Shown piece after piece: positions 35,833-44,246 of a stretch of 50,889 nucleotides of DNA. How positions within the stretch are numbered: position 1 is the stretch's first letter; every line of letters begins with the position of its first letter. Position numbers and translations under genes: made by a program. This DNA is from Gammaproteobacteria bacterium (GTDB lineage Bacteria; Pseudomonadota; Gammaproteobacteria; Steroidobacterales; PWYM01), in NCBI GenBank assembly GCA_007693855.1, contig RECU01000107.1, forward strand, positions 1 to 50,889, in the 5' to 3' direction. The notes beneath the pieces are model-generated. The model was not told where the DNA came from. It did no database searches and saw only the letters and a program-made list of their open reading frames with translations.

Positions 35833-36891
35833 TCAATTGCGCGCTTTCAGGCTGGTGCCAAGCAAGCGCGCGGTGACGTCCACGATGGGAATGATACGGT
35901 CATAGGCCATGCGGGTGGGCCCGATGACACCCAGCACCCCGACGACCGCATCATCGAGCGTGTAGGGCGCGGTCACCACGCTGCAGTCATCGAGTACGCT
36001 GTAGCCGGACTCCTTGCCAATGAACAGCTGCACGCCCTCGGCGGAGAGACAACGATCAAGAATATGCAGAAGATCCCGCTGTCGTCCGAAAGCCTCGAAC
36101 AGCCGGCGGAGCTTCTCGACGTCAGAGAGCTCACGGAATTCCATGAGATTGGTCTGGCCGGCCATGATGTACTCGGCGCGTGGCCGACTGGGCTCCTCGA
36201 ACGCCATTCGCGCAATTTCGATGGCGTCCAGCATCATTTCGTTGACGGTTTCGCGGGTCCGGTGCAGTTCATCGATCAGCAGCCGGCGCACGGTGGGCAG
36301 GTCACGCCCGGCGAACTTCTCGTTGAGATAGTTGGCCGCAGCCCTGAGCTCCTCGGGACCGAAGTCGCGCTCGAGGTGCAGGATACGGTTCTGCACTTCG
36401 CGGTCATTGACCACCAGGATGGCCAGCACGCGACGCTCGGACAGGGGCATGAACTCGACCTGGCGCAACGCCGTGTGCGGCTGCTTGGGTACGGTCACCA
36501 CGCCCGCCAGGCGCGTGACCTTCGACAGCATGTTGGACGCGTGCTCCAGCAGCCCTTCCGGATCATCGGCATGCTGGCGAAGCTCCTGCTCGAGGCGCCG
36601 GATATCGCGCGGGGTCGGCGGTTGCAGCCTGAGCAGGGTATCGACGAAAAAACGGTACCCCAGATCCGTGGGGATCCGCCCGGCGGAGGTGTGCGGCGCG
36701 GCAATGAAACCGAGTTCCTCGAGGTCTGCCATCACGTTGCGGATGCTGGCCGCCGACAGGTCCAGACCGGCATCCCGCGACAGCGTCCGTGATCCCACCG
36801 GCTCGCCTTCGCGGATATACTTCTCGACCAGCACCCGCAGCACATGCTGCGCGCGCTCTGAGGGCAGATCGGGGTAGCTCGCATCCTGCAT
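35833..36891 (-). CDS. hrcA: Heat-inducible transcription repressor HrcA
   Basis: 352 residues. HrcA represses chaperone operons by binding the CIRCE operator. The N-terminal winged helix is recognisable as RTLSRDAGLDLSAASIRNVM followed by DLEELGFIAAPHTSAGRIPT, the wing motif. The central GAF-like dimerisation domain and a C-terminal part with VVTAPY and GVLGVIGPTRM, a signature of the family, follow. The protein is full length. It is the first gene of hrcA-grpE-dnaK-dnaJ and has a CIRCE-like repeat in its own promoter, indicating autoregulation. Confidence 0.96.
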   Translation of the reverse strand: MQDASYPDLPSERAQHVLRVLVEKYIREGEPVGSRTLSRDAGLDLSAASIRNVMADLEELGFIAAPHTSAGRIPTDLGYRFFVDTLLRLQPPTPRDIRRLEQELRQHADDPEGLLEHASNMLSKVTRLAGVVTVPKQPHTALRQVEFMPLSERRVLAILVVNDREVQNRILHLERDFGPEELRAAANYLNEKFAGRDLPTVRRLLIDELHRTRETVNEMMLDAIEIARMAFEEPSRPRAEYIMAGQTNLMEFRELSDVEKLRRLFEAFGRQRDLLHILDRCLSAEGVQLFIGKESGYSVLDDCSVVTAPYTLDDAVVGVLGVIGPTRMAYDRIIPIVDVTARLLGTSLKARN

Positions 36892-36959
36892 GACCGTCTC
36901 CGCTGTTCAAGTCCCTGAATCGGCTGAAACAAATTAAAAACCGGAACAGCCTCGAAATG

Positions 36960-36989
36960 AAGCTAGCAATCGCCACGCCCGAGTGTCAA
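36960..36989 (-). promoter_or_regulatory. hrcA promoter overlapped by a CIRCE-like operator
   Basis: On the minus strand TTGACACTC, a 9-nt spacer and GATTGCTAG (36963-36989) match the CIRCE consensus TTAGCACTC-N9-GAGTGCTAA at 14 of 18 arm positions with the exact spacer. The left arm contains a perfect TTGACA -35 (36984-36989), and TAGCTT (36960-36965) is a weak -10 at 18 nt. Bound HrcA would cover the promoter. The site is about 70 nt upstream of hrcA and 41 nt upstream of divergent nadK. The rest of 36892-37030 shows nothing else clear. Confidence 0.8.
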
Positions 36990-37030
36990 GAATGGCCACG
37001 TTCAGGGTCGACTCCCACCGTGGCGGCATG

Positions 37031-37933
37031 ATGAGCAAACGCAGATTCCAGACGATCGGCCTGGTTGGCCGCTTCGAGGACCCACAGGTCATCGAGCCGG
37101 TCACCAGCCTGCTCGCCCTGCTTCGCGACGACGGCCGCGAGGTGTTGATCGGCGGGCCGGCCGAGGCCGTCCCCGCGACGCTGACCGAAGCCGAGCAGGT
37201 CGACGAACAGGCGCTGGCCGGCCGCTGTGACCTCGTCATCGCCGTGGGCGGTGACGGTACCATGCTTTACGCGGTGCGCCTGGTCGCGGGGCATGACGTC
37301 CCGCTGATCGGGATCAACCGGGGTCGGCTCGGGTTTCTGACCGACATCTCGCCGGACGACATGCACAGCCACCTGCCGGCCATTCTCGCCGGCCGTTTCC
37401 TGGCTGAACCCAGACGGCTGCTCGAGGCCGAGATCGTCCGGGCCGACGGGACCCGCACCGGGCCGATGGTCGCCCTGAACGATGTCGTCCTGACCAAGCA
37501 CATGACCGGCCGGATGCTCGACGTCATCACCTGGATCGACGGCCGCTATCTGAACACCCACGGCGGCGACGGCCTGATCATCGCCACGGCCACCGGCTCC
37601 ACCGCCTATGCCCTGTCCTGCGGCGGCCCGATCATCCAGCCCAATGTCGATGCGCTGGTGCTCGCGCCCATCTGTCCGCATACCCTCAGCGATCGGCCAC
37701 TGGTGCTGCCGGCGACCAGCCGGATCGAGACCAGCGTGGAGCCGCGTTTCGACGTGCGCGCCCAGGTCATCTGCGACGGGTGGCCGCTCGGTGACCTCGA
37801 GCCCGGCGACCGGCTGCACGTGCGCGCGGCGGACAACCCGATCACGCTGCTCCACCCCGAGAACCACGATTTCTACGAAATCCTGCGCTCGAAGCTGCAC
37901 TGGGGCCGCGACAACCGCTGGCGGCGGGGCTGA
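37031..37933 (+). CDS. nadK: NAD kinase
   Basis: 300 residues. It phosphorylates NAD to NADP. The opening RRFQTIGLVGRFEDP is family-like; GGDGTML (73-79) is the catalytic/nucleotide motif, and ALNDVVLTK and ATATGSTAYALSCGGP form the rest of the active site. The ATG at 37031 (or 37028) follows GGCGG; in-frame sequence farther upstream is not conserved. It is divergent from hrcA, and the CIRCE-like element lies in the shared gap. recN follows after 14 nt. Confidence 0.96.
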   Translation: MSKRRFQTIGLVGRFEDPQVIEPVTSLLALLRDDGREVLIGGPAEAVPATLTEAEQVDEQALAGRCDLVIAVGGDGTMLYAVRLVAGHDVPLIGINRGRLGFLTDISPDDMHSHLPAILAGRFLAEPRRLLEAEIVRADGTRTGPMVALNDVVLTKHMTGRMLDVITWIDGRYLNTHGGDGLIIATATGSTAYALSCGGPIIQPNVDALVLAPICPHTLSDRPLVLPATSRIETSVEPRFDVRAQVICDGWPLGDLEPGDRLHVRAADNPITLLHPENHDFYEILRSKLHWGRDNRWRRG

Positions 37934-37947
37934 CAGGCACGCCGATC

Positions 37948-39636
37948 ATGCTGGCACACATCCATATCCGTAATTTCGCCATCATCGATGAGGTGGAACT
38001 CGAACTCGAGGGTGGCCTCACCGTCCTGACCGGCGAGACTGGCGCAGGCAAGTCGATCCTGGTCGATGCGCTGGGCCTGGCGCTGGGGGACCGGGCCGAC
38101 GCCGCGGCGGTGCGCCACGGCCAGAAACGTGCCGAGATCGCCCTTACGGTCGATGTCGGGGCACTGCCCGCGGTGCGGGACTGGCTGGCCGAACAGATGA
38201 TCGACGAGGGCGATGAGTGCCTGATCCGGCGGGTGATCGGCGCCGAAGGACGCTCGCGGGCGTTCATCAACGGTCAACCCGTGCCCTTGGCGAGTCTGCG
38301 TACCCTGGGAGAACAGCTGGTCGACATCCACGGCCAGCATGCCCACCAGTCCCTGCTGCGCGGCGACGAGCAGCGCCGGCTGCTCGACCACCACGGGGGC
38401 CTGGAAGCGCTGGCCACCGACACGGCGCAGGCCTGGCAGCAGTGGCAAGCCGACCGCCGCACCCTGGAAGAGGCGCTGGGCTCACGCGAGGAACGCGATG
38501 CGCGCCTGGAACTGCTGCGCTACCAGGTGGAGGAACTCGAGGCCCTCGCGCTGGCAGAGGGCGAGCTCGAAACCCTCGAGACCGAGCATCGCCGCCTCGC
38601 CCATGCTGAAAAACTCGCGGCCGGCGTCCAGGCCGCCCTGGCCGCGCTGTACGAGGAGGAGTTCGCCGCCCAGCCGGTGGTGGCGCGCCAGCTGCGTCAG
38701 CTCGAGACCTTGGCTGAACTCGACCCGGCGCTGGCCAGCGTACGCGACCTTCTGAAGGATGCCGAGATTCAGCTGGGTGAGGCCGCCGATGGGCTCCGCC
38801 GCTATGCCGACGATGCCGACATCGATCCGCAGCGCGTCCAGTGGGCGGATCGACGCCTGGGCCGGATCCGCGAGCTCGCGCGCAAACACCGGGTCGAGGA
38901 GCAGGCGCTGCATGCCGTGTTACCGGAACTCACCGCAGAACTCGAAGCCCTCGAAGCCCTCGACGCGAAACTCGAACATCTGGAGCAGGCGGTCGAGCGC
39001 AGCGAGCAGGCCTGGCGCGCGTTGGCCGAGCAGCTTTCGCAGGGGCGCCAGCAGGCCGCGAAGTCCCTCGGCGGCGAAGTCACTGCCTTGATGCAGGCGC
39101 TTGGCATGGCCGGGGGGCGATTCGAAGTCGCCATCAACGCCCTGGCACCCGGCAAGGCCCGGGCGAGCGGCCTGGACGGTGTGGAGTTCCTGGTCAGCGC
39201 CAACCCGGGCCAACCCCCGCGAGCCCTCTCTCGGGTGGCCTCGGGTGGCGAGCTCTCCCGCATCGCGCTGGCCATCCAGGTCATCGCCGCCGACGCGGGC
39301 AGCACACCCTGCATGGTGTTCGATGAGGTGGACGCGGGGATTGGCGGCGGCGTGGCCGAAATCGTCGGGCGCAAGTTGCGGGAGCTCGGCGAGCGCTGCC
39401 AGGTGCTCTGCGTCACCCATGTGCCCCAGGTGGCCAGCCAGGGGCATCGGCATCTGCATGTGAGCAAGAGCGGCGGTCGACAGACACGCACGAAGATTCA
39501 GCGGCTTGACGATACCGGCCGTGTCGAGGAACTCGCGAGGATGCTCGGCGGGGTGGAGATCACAGCGCGCACCCGGGCACACGCCGAGGAAATGCTGGGA
39601 CAGGCCGCTCAGTCCGCCGCCTTGCGCCGCACGTAG
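37948..39636 (+). CDS. recN: DNA repair protein RecN
   Basis: 562 residues, an SMC-like ATPase for double-strand-break repair. Walker A is GETGAGKS (29-36) in the typical N-terminus LAHIHIRNFAIIDEVELEL. A long central coiled coil rich in Leu/Glu/Ala follows. The ABC signature RVASGGELSRIALAIQ and Walker B MVFDEVDAGIGG are at the C-terminus. It probably shares a transcript with nadK; no LexA-like site is visible in the short gap. Its last 28 nt overlap the 3' end of fur on the other strand. Confidence 0.97.
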   Translation: MLAHIHIRNFAIIDEVELELEGGLTVLTGETGAGKSILVDALGLALGDRADAAAVRHGQKRAEIALTVDVGALPAVRDWLAEQMIDEGDECLIRRVIGAEGRSRAFINGQPVPLASLRTLGEQLVDIHGQHAHQSLLRGDEQRRLLDHHGGLEALATDTAQAWQQWQADRRTLEEALGSREERDARLELLRYQVEELEALALAEGELETLETEHRRLAHAEKLAAGVQAALAALYEEEFAAQPVVARQLRQLETLAELDPALASVRDLLKDAEIQLGEAADGLRRYADDADIDPQRVQWADRRLGRIRELARKHRVEEQALHAVLPELTAELEALEALDAKLEHLEQAVERSEQAWRALAEQLSQGRQQAAKSLGGEVTALMQALGMAGGRFEVAINALAPGKARASGLDGVEFLVSANPGQPPRALSRVASGGELSRIALAIQVIAADAGSTPCMVFDEVDAGIGGGVAEIVGRKLRELGERCQVLCVTHVPQVASQGHRHLHVSKSGGRQTRTKIQRLDDTGRVEELARMLGGVEITARTRAHAEEMLGQAAQSAALRRT

Positions 39637-40016
39637 AGGACGAGACTGTGATCGTGGAGTTCGAAGCCGTGGCGCGCGGCGATTTCCTCCTGCAGCGCCT
39701 CGATGCGCTCATCGAAGAACTCGATGACGTCTCCGGTGTCTACACAGACCATATGATCGTGATGTTCGCCGTCATCGAGCTCGAACACCGAGCTGCCGCC
39801 CTCGAACTGGTTCCGGGCGACGATGCCGGCATTCTCGAACTGGGTCAGTACCCGGTAGACCGTGGCCAGGCCGATGTCCTCACCCGCCTCGATCAGGGCT
39901 TTGTAGATATCCTCGGCAGACATGTGCCGATCGCTGTTGTCGCGCAGGATTTCTAGTATTTTCAGACGCGGCAGCGTGACTTTCAGGCCAGCCTGGCGCA
40001 GCTCCTTGGTGCCCAC
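39609..40016 (-). CDS. fur: Ferric uptake regulator Fur
   Basis: 135 residues, an iron-responsive repressor. The winged helix includes GLKVTLPRLKILEIL and AEDIYKALIEAGEDIGLATVYRVL. The metal-binding part is DDGEHHDHMVCVDTG, with HxFxLHDH-like residues in FELHDHSLVLYV. The cysteine pair of the E. coli structural zinc site is reduced to a single Cys (CVDT), as in the Pseudomonas aeruginosa protein. The start is a GTG at 40016 with ACGGAG 8 nt upstream. It is divergent from bamE and converges on recN with overlap. Confidence 0.96.
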   Translation of the reverse strand: MGTKELRQAGLKVTLPRLKILEILRDNSDRHMSAEDIYKALIEAGEDIGLATVYRVLTQFENAGIVARNQFEGGSSVFELDDGEHHDHMVCVDTGDVIEFFDERIEALQEEIAARHGFELHDHSLVLYVRRKAAD

Positions 40017-40105
40017 CGATGCGACTCCGTAGCTCTGAATCCGTTATCATTCAAGGTTGATTCATTATGGACTATTTTGGTCCTGTTAAACAGTCTGGGA
40101 ATTCG

Positions 40106-40468
40106 ATGACCACTGTCCCCTTCCGCTTGTTTCGCCCCGCCGGCTGGCTTGCCGTGCTGGCCGCCTGCTGGCTTGCCGGTTGCGTCTATCGCATCGATGT
40201 GCAGCAGGGCAACCTGCTCGATGAGGAAAAAATCGAACAGGTTGAAGTCGGTATGACGCGCAGCCAGGTCCGCTTCCTGCTGGGCACCCCGGTCGTGCGG
40301 GACAGCTTCCGGGATGACCGGTGGGACTACGTCTATACGCTTCGCCGCGGCCGCACACGAGACACCGAAGGCAGCTGGCTGATCGTGCATTTCGATGGCG
40401 ACCGCGTGAGTCGCATCGAAAAGGATCGCGAGCTGCAACCCCGGCGGGCGGGCCTGTTCGACTTCTGA
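40106..40468 (+). CDS. bamE: Outer membrane assembly lipoprotein BamE
   Basis: 120 residues, a small lipoprotein of the BAM complex that inserts beta-barrel proteins into the outer membrane. The signal peptide ends in LAGC with C26 the lipidation site. The SmpA/OmlA fold is recognisable as CVYRIDVQQGNLLDEEKI, VEVGMTRSQVRFLLGTP and RWDYVYTLRRG. The ATG at 40106 is favoured by GGGA 6 nt upstream. The fur-bamE arrangement is conserved among gammaproteobacteria. Confidence 0.94.
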   Translation: MTTVPFRLFRPAGWLAVLAACWLAGCVYRIDVQQGNLLDEEKIEQVEVGMTRSQVRFLLGTPVVRDSFRDDRWDYVYTLRRGRTRDTEGSWLIVHFDGDRVSRIEKDRELQPRRAGLFDF

Positions 40469-40469
40469 T

Positions 40470-40487
40470 CCGGGGCACTCGCCCCGG
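40470..40487. terminator. Hairpin between convergent bamE and rnfH
   Basis: A perfect 7-bp stem, CCGGGGC with GCCCCGG, with a 4-nt loop directly after the bamE stop. No U-run follows on either strand, so termination efficiency is uncertain. Its placement between convergent genes suggests a bidirectional role. Confidence 0.4.
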
Positions 40488-40499
40488 CGCCTCCGCGCA

Positions 40500-40820
40500 C
40501 TATTCCCGCGTGTCGCGCATGGTTCGCCGATGCCGAGCCAGCTGCCGTCGGGCCTCCCGCGGATCTATCGCGAGCGGCCGGTAGAGCTCCACCCGGTCGC
40601 CGTCGGCAAGCAGCTGCCCGGGCGCAACCGCCTCGCCGAAGATGCCGAGCGGCACCTGGTCGAGGTCGATTTCCGGATGGCGCGCCAGCAGCCCTGACTG
40701 CAAGACCGCCTCGCGCGCACTGACCGGTGAGGGCAGACGCAGCTTGATCAGGGTCTGGCGCTCCGGGGTGGCGTAGACCACCTCGACGGTCAGCAGGGGC
40801 TCCGCGTCAACCTCGGCCAT
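40500..40820 (-). CDS. rnfH: RnfH family ubiquitin-like protein
   Basis: 106 residues, a beta-grasp protein of the UPF0125/RnfH family of unknown biochemical role. VEVVYATPERQTLIKLRLP, LARHPEIDLDQVPLGIFG and DGDRVELYRPLAIDPREAR are the diagnostic segments. It starts within the last codons of ratA (14-nt overlap), the conserved ratA-rnfH pair. Confidence 0.92.
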   Translation of the reverse strand: MAEVDAEPLLTVEVVYATPERQTLIKLRLPSPVSAREAVLQSGLLARHPEIDLDQVPLGIFGEAVAPGQLLADGDRVELYRPLAIDPREARRQLARHRRTMRDTRE

Positions 40821-41244
40821 AGACCCGGTCAGCGCGCTTGGTGAACGCCGCGACCAGCGAGTTGCAGATCTTCTCGAAGGCCGGGGTCAGGACGGTCGAC
40901 AGCAGTCGGTTGGACACCTCGAAACTGACTTCAAGGTGGACCTTGCAGGCCTGCTCGGACAGCGCGTCGAAGCGCCATTCGCCCTGCAGATGCCGGAAGG
41001 GTCCGTGCAGCAGCGACAGCTCGATGCGCTCGGGAGGTGTCAGCGTGTTGCGCGTGGAAAAACTGCGGGTGAGGCTGCCGACCGCCATCTCGACCTGCGC
41101 GCGCATGTGGCTGTCCGTCGCCTCGAATACCCGCGTAGCCCGACACCAGGGCAGAAACTCAGGGTAGGACTCGACATCATTGACCAGGTCGAACATCTGC
41201 CGGGCGCTGTGATGGACCAGCGCCGATCTGCGCACATGTTTCAT
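40807..41244 (-). CDS. ratA: RatA family START-domain protein (ribosome association toxin family)
   Basis: 145 residues with a single START/Coq10-like fold. [33 protein letters not shown] and the C-terminal AFEKICNSLVAAFTKRAD are typical. E. coli RatA interferes with 70S assembly, while the mitochondrial relative Coq10 binds ubiquinone, so the physiological role is debated. The true ATG at 41244 overlaps the upstream symporter stop as ATGA. Confidence 0.92.
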   Translation of the reverse strand: MKHVRRSALVHHSARQMFDLVNDVESYPEFLPWCRATRVFEATDSHMRAQVEMAVGSLTRSFSTRNTLTPPERIELSLLHGPFRHLQGEWRFDALSEQACKVHLEVSFEVSNRLLSTVLTPAFEKICNSLVAAFTKRADRVYGRG

Positions 41245-42629
41245 GTCAGCCGGAGCAGCCCGATGGCATTGAGAAACACCGCCACCACCGCCAGCGGCGC
41301 GACCCAGCGGGTCAGGAACCGCCACAACCGATAGCGTCCTTCACCGGCCAGGGCAAGTTCGTCGCGCGTGACCCGGGCCGAGAGCACCCAGCCAGCAAAC
41401 AGCGTGATGAACAAGCCCCCCAGCGGCAGCATCAGGTTGTTGGTCAGGTAATCCGCGTTATCGAATATGGTCCCCGCGCCGAACTGCACATCGGCCAGCA
41501 GGTTGAAGGAAAACACGGTGGCGAAGCCGAGCAGCCAGATCACCCCGCCTGCGCTCACCGCTGCCTGCGCGCGGGTCAGCTTCAAGCGCTCGACCATCCA
41601 GGCGACGGCCGGCTCGATCAGACCAATGGCAGAGGTCCACGCGGCGAAGGTGAGCAGGATGAAGAACAGGGTTCCAAACACCAGCCCCCCGGTCATGTTG
41701 CCAAACGCCAGCGGCAGCGTCAGGAAGATCAACCCGGGACCCTGCGCGGTTTCCAGCCCGTTGGCGAACACGATCGGGAAAATCACCAGGCCAGCCAGAA
41801 TGGCGATGGCCGTATCGGCGATGACGACCGTGATGGCGGTGCTGCCGATCGACGTCCCCTCGGGCAGGTAGGCCCCATACGCCATGATCGCGCCCATGCC
41901 GAGACTGAGCGTGAAAAACGCCTGGCCGAGGGCCACCAGCACCGAAGCTCCGCTCAGCTGGCTGAAATCCGGTTGGAACAGAAAGCGCACGCCATCGCCG
42001 AAACCGCCCGAGGTGATCGCATAGATCAGGAGAATCAGCATGATGCCCACCAGCGCCGGCACGAGGATGCGGACGGCCCGCTCCAGACCCTTCTCCACCC
42101 CTCGGGCGACGACCATCACGGTCATCACCATGAACAGCGTGTGCCAGAATCCGATGGTGGCCCAGCTGCTGGTAAGCCCCTCGAACAGGCTGCCAACCTG
42201 CGCGGCGTCGGCCCCGGAGAATCGACCGGCACCACTTGCGAACACGTAGGCGACCGACCAGCCGGCGATCACACTGTAGAACGACAGGATGATGAAACCG
42301 GCCAGCACACCCATCAGCCCGACCAGGCCCCAATGGCGACTGCTGCCCTCTTCCTGGGCCAGCAACGACATCGCCATCACCGGGTTCCGCCGGCCCCGGC
42401 GGCCGACGAGAATCTCTGACATCATCAACGGCAGCCCGATCGCGAGGACACAGGCCAGATAGACAAGCACGAAAGCGCCCCCGCCGTTGTCACCGACGAT
42501 GTAGGGGAATCGCCAAACGTTCCCGAGACCCACCGCGGAGCCGGTCACGGCCAGGATGAACGCGAGCCGGGACGACCACTGACCGTGCAGGGACTGCCTG
42601 GGACTGCCAATGCCGGACGCAGGACTCAC
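41241..42629 (-). CDS. Sodium-dependent neurotransmitter:sodium symporter (NSS/SNF) family transporter
   Basis: 462 residues with about 11-12 hydrophobic helices. [20 protein letters not shown] is the unwound first helix that holds substrate and sodium in LeuT-type carriers. Helix 6 and 8 regions ([33 protein letters not shown]) are present. A GTG at 42629 is the likely start (GAGGTG 5 nt upstream); the frame is open farther upstream but the residues there are not hydrophobic or conserved. The substrate, probably an amino acid, cannot be named. It is coupled to ratA and divergent from smpB. Confidence 0.9.
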   Translation of the reverse strand: MSPASGIGSPRQSLHGQWSSRLAFILAVTGSAVGLGNVWRFPYIVGDNGGGAFVLVYLACVLAIGLPLMMSEILVGRRGRRNPVMAMSLLAQEEGSSRHWGLVGLMGVLAGFIILSFYSVIAGWSVAYVFASGAGRFSGADAAQVGSLFEGLTSSWATIGFWHTLFMVMTVMVVARGVEKGLERAVRILVPALVGIMLILLIYAITSGGFGDGVRFLFQPDFSQLSGASVLVALGQAFFTLSLGMGAIMAYGAYLPEGTSIGSTAITVVIADTAIAILAGLVIFPIVFANGLETAQGPGLIFLTLPLAFGNMTGGLVFGTLFFILLTFAAWTSAIGLIEPAVAWMVERLKLTRAQAAVSAGGVIWLLGFATVFSFNLLADVQFGAGTIFDNADYLTNNLMLPLGGLFITLFAGWVLSARVTRDELALAGEGRYRLWRFLTRWVAPLAVVAVFLNAIGLLRLT

Positions 42630-42748
42630 CGCTTCACCTCGTAACTGCCACGGGCAAGCGCCGGATTCTGCACAATGCCGGCCTCCGGCACAATCGCGAC
42701 ACCCCGGACGCACGGCCCACAGGCGCCAAGGGTATACTCGCACGCCTG

Positions 42749-43228
42749 ATGGCAGGCAAACGCAAGAAAACCGGCAGCGATAACACGATTGCGCTCAATC
42801 GCAAGGCGCGTTTCGACTTCTTCATCGAGGAGAACCTCGAGGCGGGGCTGGTGCTCGAAGGCTGGGAGGTGAAGTCGCTGCGCGAAGGCAAGGCCCAGAT
42901 CAGTGAGGCCTACGTGGTGCTGCGCGGAGGCGAGGCGTTTCTGCTGGGCGCGCTGATCACTCCGCTGCTCTCGGCATCGACGCATGTGCACCCCGACCCC
43001 ACCCGCACGCGCAAGCTGCTGCTCGGTCGCCAGGAGATCGACCGGCTGATCGGCGCGGTCGAACGCAAGGGCTACACCCTGGTGCCGCTCGCGCTGTACT
43101 GGCAGCGCGGCCGCGCCAAACTCGACATCGGCCTCGCCAAGGGCAAGAAGCAGCACGACAAGCGTGCCACCGAGAAAGCCCGCGACTGGCAGCGCGAGAA
43201 GGCGCGCCTGCTGAAATCCGGCAGCTGA
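42749..43228 (+). CDS. smpB: SsrA-binding protein SmpB
   Basis: 159 residues, the protein partner that delivers tmRNA to stalled ribosomes. The OB-fold core is seen as [37 protein letters not shown] and the basic C-terminal tail [16 protein letters not shown], which becomes helical in the mRNA channel. The TATACT at 42733-42738 lies only 10 nt before the ATG and no ribosome-binding site is visible, so the mRNA may be nearly leaderless. Its partner gene ssrA lies about 1 kb downstream. Confidence 0.97.
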   Translation: MAGKRKKTGSDNTIALNRKARFDFFIEENLEAGLVLEGWEVKSLREGKAQISEAYVVLRGGEAFLLGALITPLLSASTHVHPDPTRTRKLLLGRQEIDRLIGAVERKGYTLVPLALYWQRGRAKLDIGLAKGKKQHDKRATEKARDWQREKARLLKSGS

Positions 43229-43237
43229 GGACGGGCG

Positions 43238-44038
43238 TCAGCCGCCGATACGCGTCTCGGAATCCGGCTCGAGACCCTCGAACACGGTCTCCACCGCGGC
43301 CGGTTCCCCCGCGGAATCCACCACGATCTCGAAGGTACGCCGCACCGCCGCCTCGCGGCCAAGTGCCGCAACGCTGACCCGCGCCACGTCTGCCCGTGGA
43401 ATCCTGCCCTGCGCCATCGTATCGCCCTGACCCACCATAATGGCGCCCTGCCCGCCGGGCTCGTCGATCAGGCCACCGGGGCGCACGATCGTGTAGGCAA
43501 GACCGCTGAAACGCAGCGCGTTCTCTCCCAGGCCTTTCCAGAGCAGGATGTTGTTCGCAAAGCGGTTGAGCGGGTGCGTCGGCTGGGTGATCCCCATGGA
43601 CGAGACCAGCACGAACTGCTCGACACTGCCGCTGGCCACGGCGGCTTCGACGAGGTTGCGGACGCCGCGATAGTCCACCGCCTCGGGAGAATTGGCGGGA
43701 TCGGCGCGGCCGCTGGAGCCGATCGTCGAGATGACCCAACGAACCTCCTCAAGGGCAGCCACCAGGGTAGCCGCGTCGCGCACATCGCCTTCGACCGCCT
43801 CCACCGTGTCACCGAACGCATTGCGGACACTTTCCGCCGAGCGGCTGAGCACGCGGACGCTGTAGCCCTGTTCGAGCAGCTCCGCCACGACATGCCGACC
43901 GGTGCCTCCCGTGCCGCCGGCGACCAGCACCCGGCCCCGGTCTTCCTCGGCAGCCACGGCCCCCTGCGGCGTGCCAACCAGGCCCAGCGCGCACAGCACC
44001 GCGACACAGCCCCCCAACACCCTGTTGCCAATACCCAT
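43238..44038 (-). CDS. NAD(P)-binding atypical SDR (epimerase-like) with signal peptide
   Basis: 266 residues. The N-terminal 25 residues form a Sec-type signal (RVLGGCVAVLCALGLVG, then AVAA as a cleavage site). The Rossmann domain starts VLVAGGTGGTGRHVVAEL, a GxxGxxG motif of atypical short-chain dehydrogenases. DVRDAATLVAAL is the next conserved segment; the YxxxK pair is not clearly present, as in NmrA/SDR_a5 relatives. The ATG at 44038 has GGGAGAGG just upstream. It converges with smpB (9-nt gap) and is divergent from ssrA. The function is unknown. Confidence 0.85.
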   Translation of the reverse strand: MGIGNRVLGGCVAVLCALGLVGTPQGAVAAEEDRGRVLVAGGTGGTGRHVVAELLEQGYSVRVLSRSAESVRNAFGDTVEAVEGDVRDAATLVAALEEVRWVISTIGSSGRADPANSPEAVDYRGVRNLVEAAVASGSVEQFVLVSSMGITQPTHPLNRFANNILLWKGLGENALRFSGLAYTIVRPGGLIDEPGGQGAIMVGQGDTMAQGRIPRADVARVSVAALGREAAVRRTFEIVVDSAGEPAAVETVFEGLEPDSETRIGG

Positions 44039-44162
44039 GTGCACCTCTCCCCTGCTCTCGCCCTGGCAACGCGCCACAGGCACTGATTGAAATGTAGCCC
44101 AGCGCGTCGAGCTGGCCACGCCCGCCACGCAGTCGACACCGCAGGGTGGTGTGCGGCGGAAC

Positions 44163-44198
44163 TTGTCACGCGCCACGCCAGTCATACTATGCGTGACA
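44163..44198 (+). promoter_or_regulatory. ssrA promoter with overlapping inverted repeat
   Basis: TTGTCA (44163-44168), a 16-nt spacer and TACTAT (44185-44190) form a good sigma-70 promoter about 55 nt before the mature tmRNA 5' end. An inverted repeat TGTCACGC (44164-44171) and GCGTGACA (44191-44198) brackets the spacer and -10, with 19 nt between the arms. It could be an operator or a coincidental hairpin. Confidence 0.6.
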
Positions 44199-44246
44199 CG
44201 GGTCGTGCAGGCCAGGCAAGACTGGCGTACACTCGTAAGACAATCC

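Noticed and set aside
37860-37947. LexA box upstream of recN
   Set aside because: recN is SOS-controlled in several bacteria, but no CTGT-N8-ACAG-like site occurs in the short gap or the end of nadK.
40040-40075. Fur box in the fur-bamE gap
   Set aside because: The AT-rich stretch has TTATCATT and CATTATGG but does not form the expected repeated hexamer array well enough.
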